NCBI GenBank assembly: GCA_014763765.1
Contig: JACXUT010000002.1
Span: 1 to 64,000, forward strand
DNA from: Micrococcales bacterium
GTDB lineage: Bacteria > Actinomycetota > Actinomycetes > Actinomycetales > Cellulomonadaceae
Direction of reading: 5' to 3'
Length of the DNA stretch: 64,000 nucleotides
The position numbers and the translations under genes were made by a program. How positions within the stretch are numbered: position 1 is the first letter of the stretch; every line of letters begins with the position of its first letter. Of this stretch, positions 63,846 to 64,000 are shown one piece after another. Below the pieces are notes generated by a model. It ran no database searches. It was given only the letters and a program-made list of their open reading frames with translations, and had not been told where the DNA came from.

Positions 63846-64000
63846 GTGGCCCTGCGTCGCCCCTCGGCCAACCCCGAGGGCAGGATGCCGCTGCGCGAGC
63901 ACCTGATCGAGCTCCGCAAGCGGCTGGTCCTCGCCGCGCTCGGCGTCGTCGTGGGCGGCGTGCTCGGCTGGATCGTGTACGACCCGGTGTTCCGGTCGCT
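63846..64000 (+). CDS. tatC: Twin-arginine translocase subunit TatC (partial)
   Basis: The first 51 codons only; the gene runs off the window. GTG start gives MALRRPSANPEGRMPLREHL, and the next residues IELRKRLVLAALGVVVGG match the TatC N-terminus (the conserved HL-ELR-R motif before helix 1). TatC recognises twin-arginine signal peptides. Confidence 0.9.
   Translation, partial: MALRRPSANPEGRMPLREHLIELRKRLVLAALGVVVGGVLGWIVYDPVFRS

Overview
The window is very GC-rich DNA from an actinomycete. Gene content and order point to Micrococcales, most likely a Cellulomonas-type organism. Indicators are the runs rarA-rpsD-DUF948-alaS-ruvX-mltG-aroE, aroC-aroK-aroB-efp-nusB-pyrR-pyrB-pyrC-carA-carB-pyrF-mihF-gmk-rpoZ-coaBC-metK-priA-fmt-rsmB-rpe-rib and hisE-hisG...pafB-pafC-tatA-tatC, the actinobacterial integration host factor, a helicase-inactive PriA, and many start codons sitting about 7 bases after a TANNNT -10 box (leaderless mRNAs). 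No tRNA, rRNA, CRISPR array or insertion sequence was seen. Genus assignment is inference.

Layout. (1) 0.3-4.1 kb, plus strand: a small secreted protein resembling lactococcin 972-type bacteriocins, a lipoprotein, a membrane-anchored peptidoglycan-binding adaptor, an ABC ATPase and a FtsX/MacB-like permease. The last four overlap each other, and this is the most accessory-looking part of the window. (2) 4.1-6.4 kb, minus strand: an MMPL exporter. (3) 6.5-15.2 kb: housekeeping run rarA, rpsD, two small membrane proteins, alaS, ruvX, mltG, aroE. (4) 15.3-28.6 kb: a type IV pilus locus (pilB, pilT, pilC, major pilin, three large minor-pilin-like proteins, prepilin peptidase, pilM, pilN, pilO) placed between aroE and aroC; no secretin is present, as expected for a single-membrane cell. 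(5) 28.7-31.6 kb: aroC-aroK-aroB. (6) 31.6-32.8 kb: a SatD-like protein with a C-terminal HTH behind three identical palindromes, plus a membrane protein. (7) 33.1-43.4 kb: efp, nusB, then the de novo pyrimidine operon pyrR-pyrB-pyrC-(PH protein)-carA-carB-pyrF, with a PyrR-binding hairpin in its leader. (8) 43.6-53.3 kb: mihF, gmk, rpoZ, coaBC, metK, priA, a HAD phosphatase, fmt, rsmB, rpe. (9) 53.5-57.9 kb: an FMN riboswitch and the riboflavin operon ribD-ribE-ribBA-ribH ending in a PnuC-family transporter. (10) 58.0-59.6 kb: hisE, hisG and a PH-domain protein. (11) 59.7-64.0 kb: a DUF3866 gene divergent from pafB-pafC, then a small membrane protein, tatA and the start of tatC, cut by the window end.

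Most plus-strand genes are packed with 4-base ATGA/GTGA overlaps, so translation is probably coupled along each operon. Regulation that can be read directly includes the FMN riboswitch, the PyrR element, the triple operator overlapping the satD promoter, several strong hairpins (after rpsD, pilA, pilO and nusB), and a back-to-back leaderless promoter pair between DUF3866 and pafB. The most novel-looking items are the bacteriocin-like export cassette, the satD operator array, and a 623-residue pilin-like protein with three Cys-containing repeats that looks like a pilus-borne adhesin.
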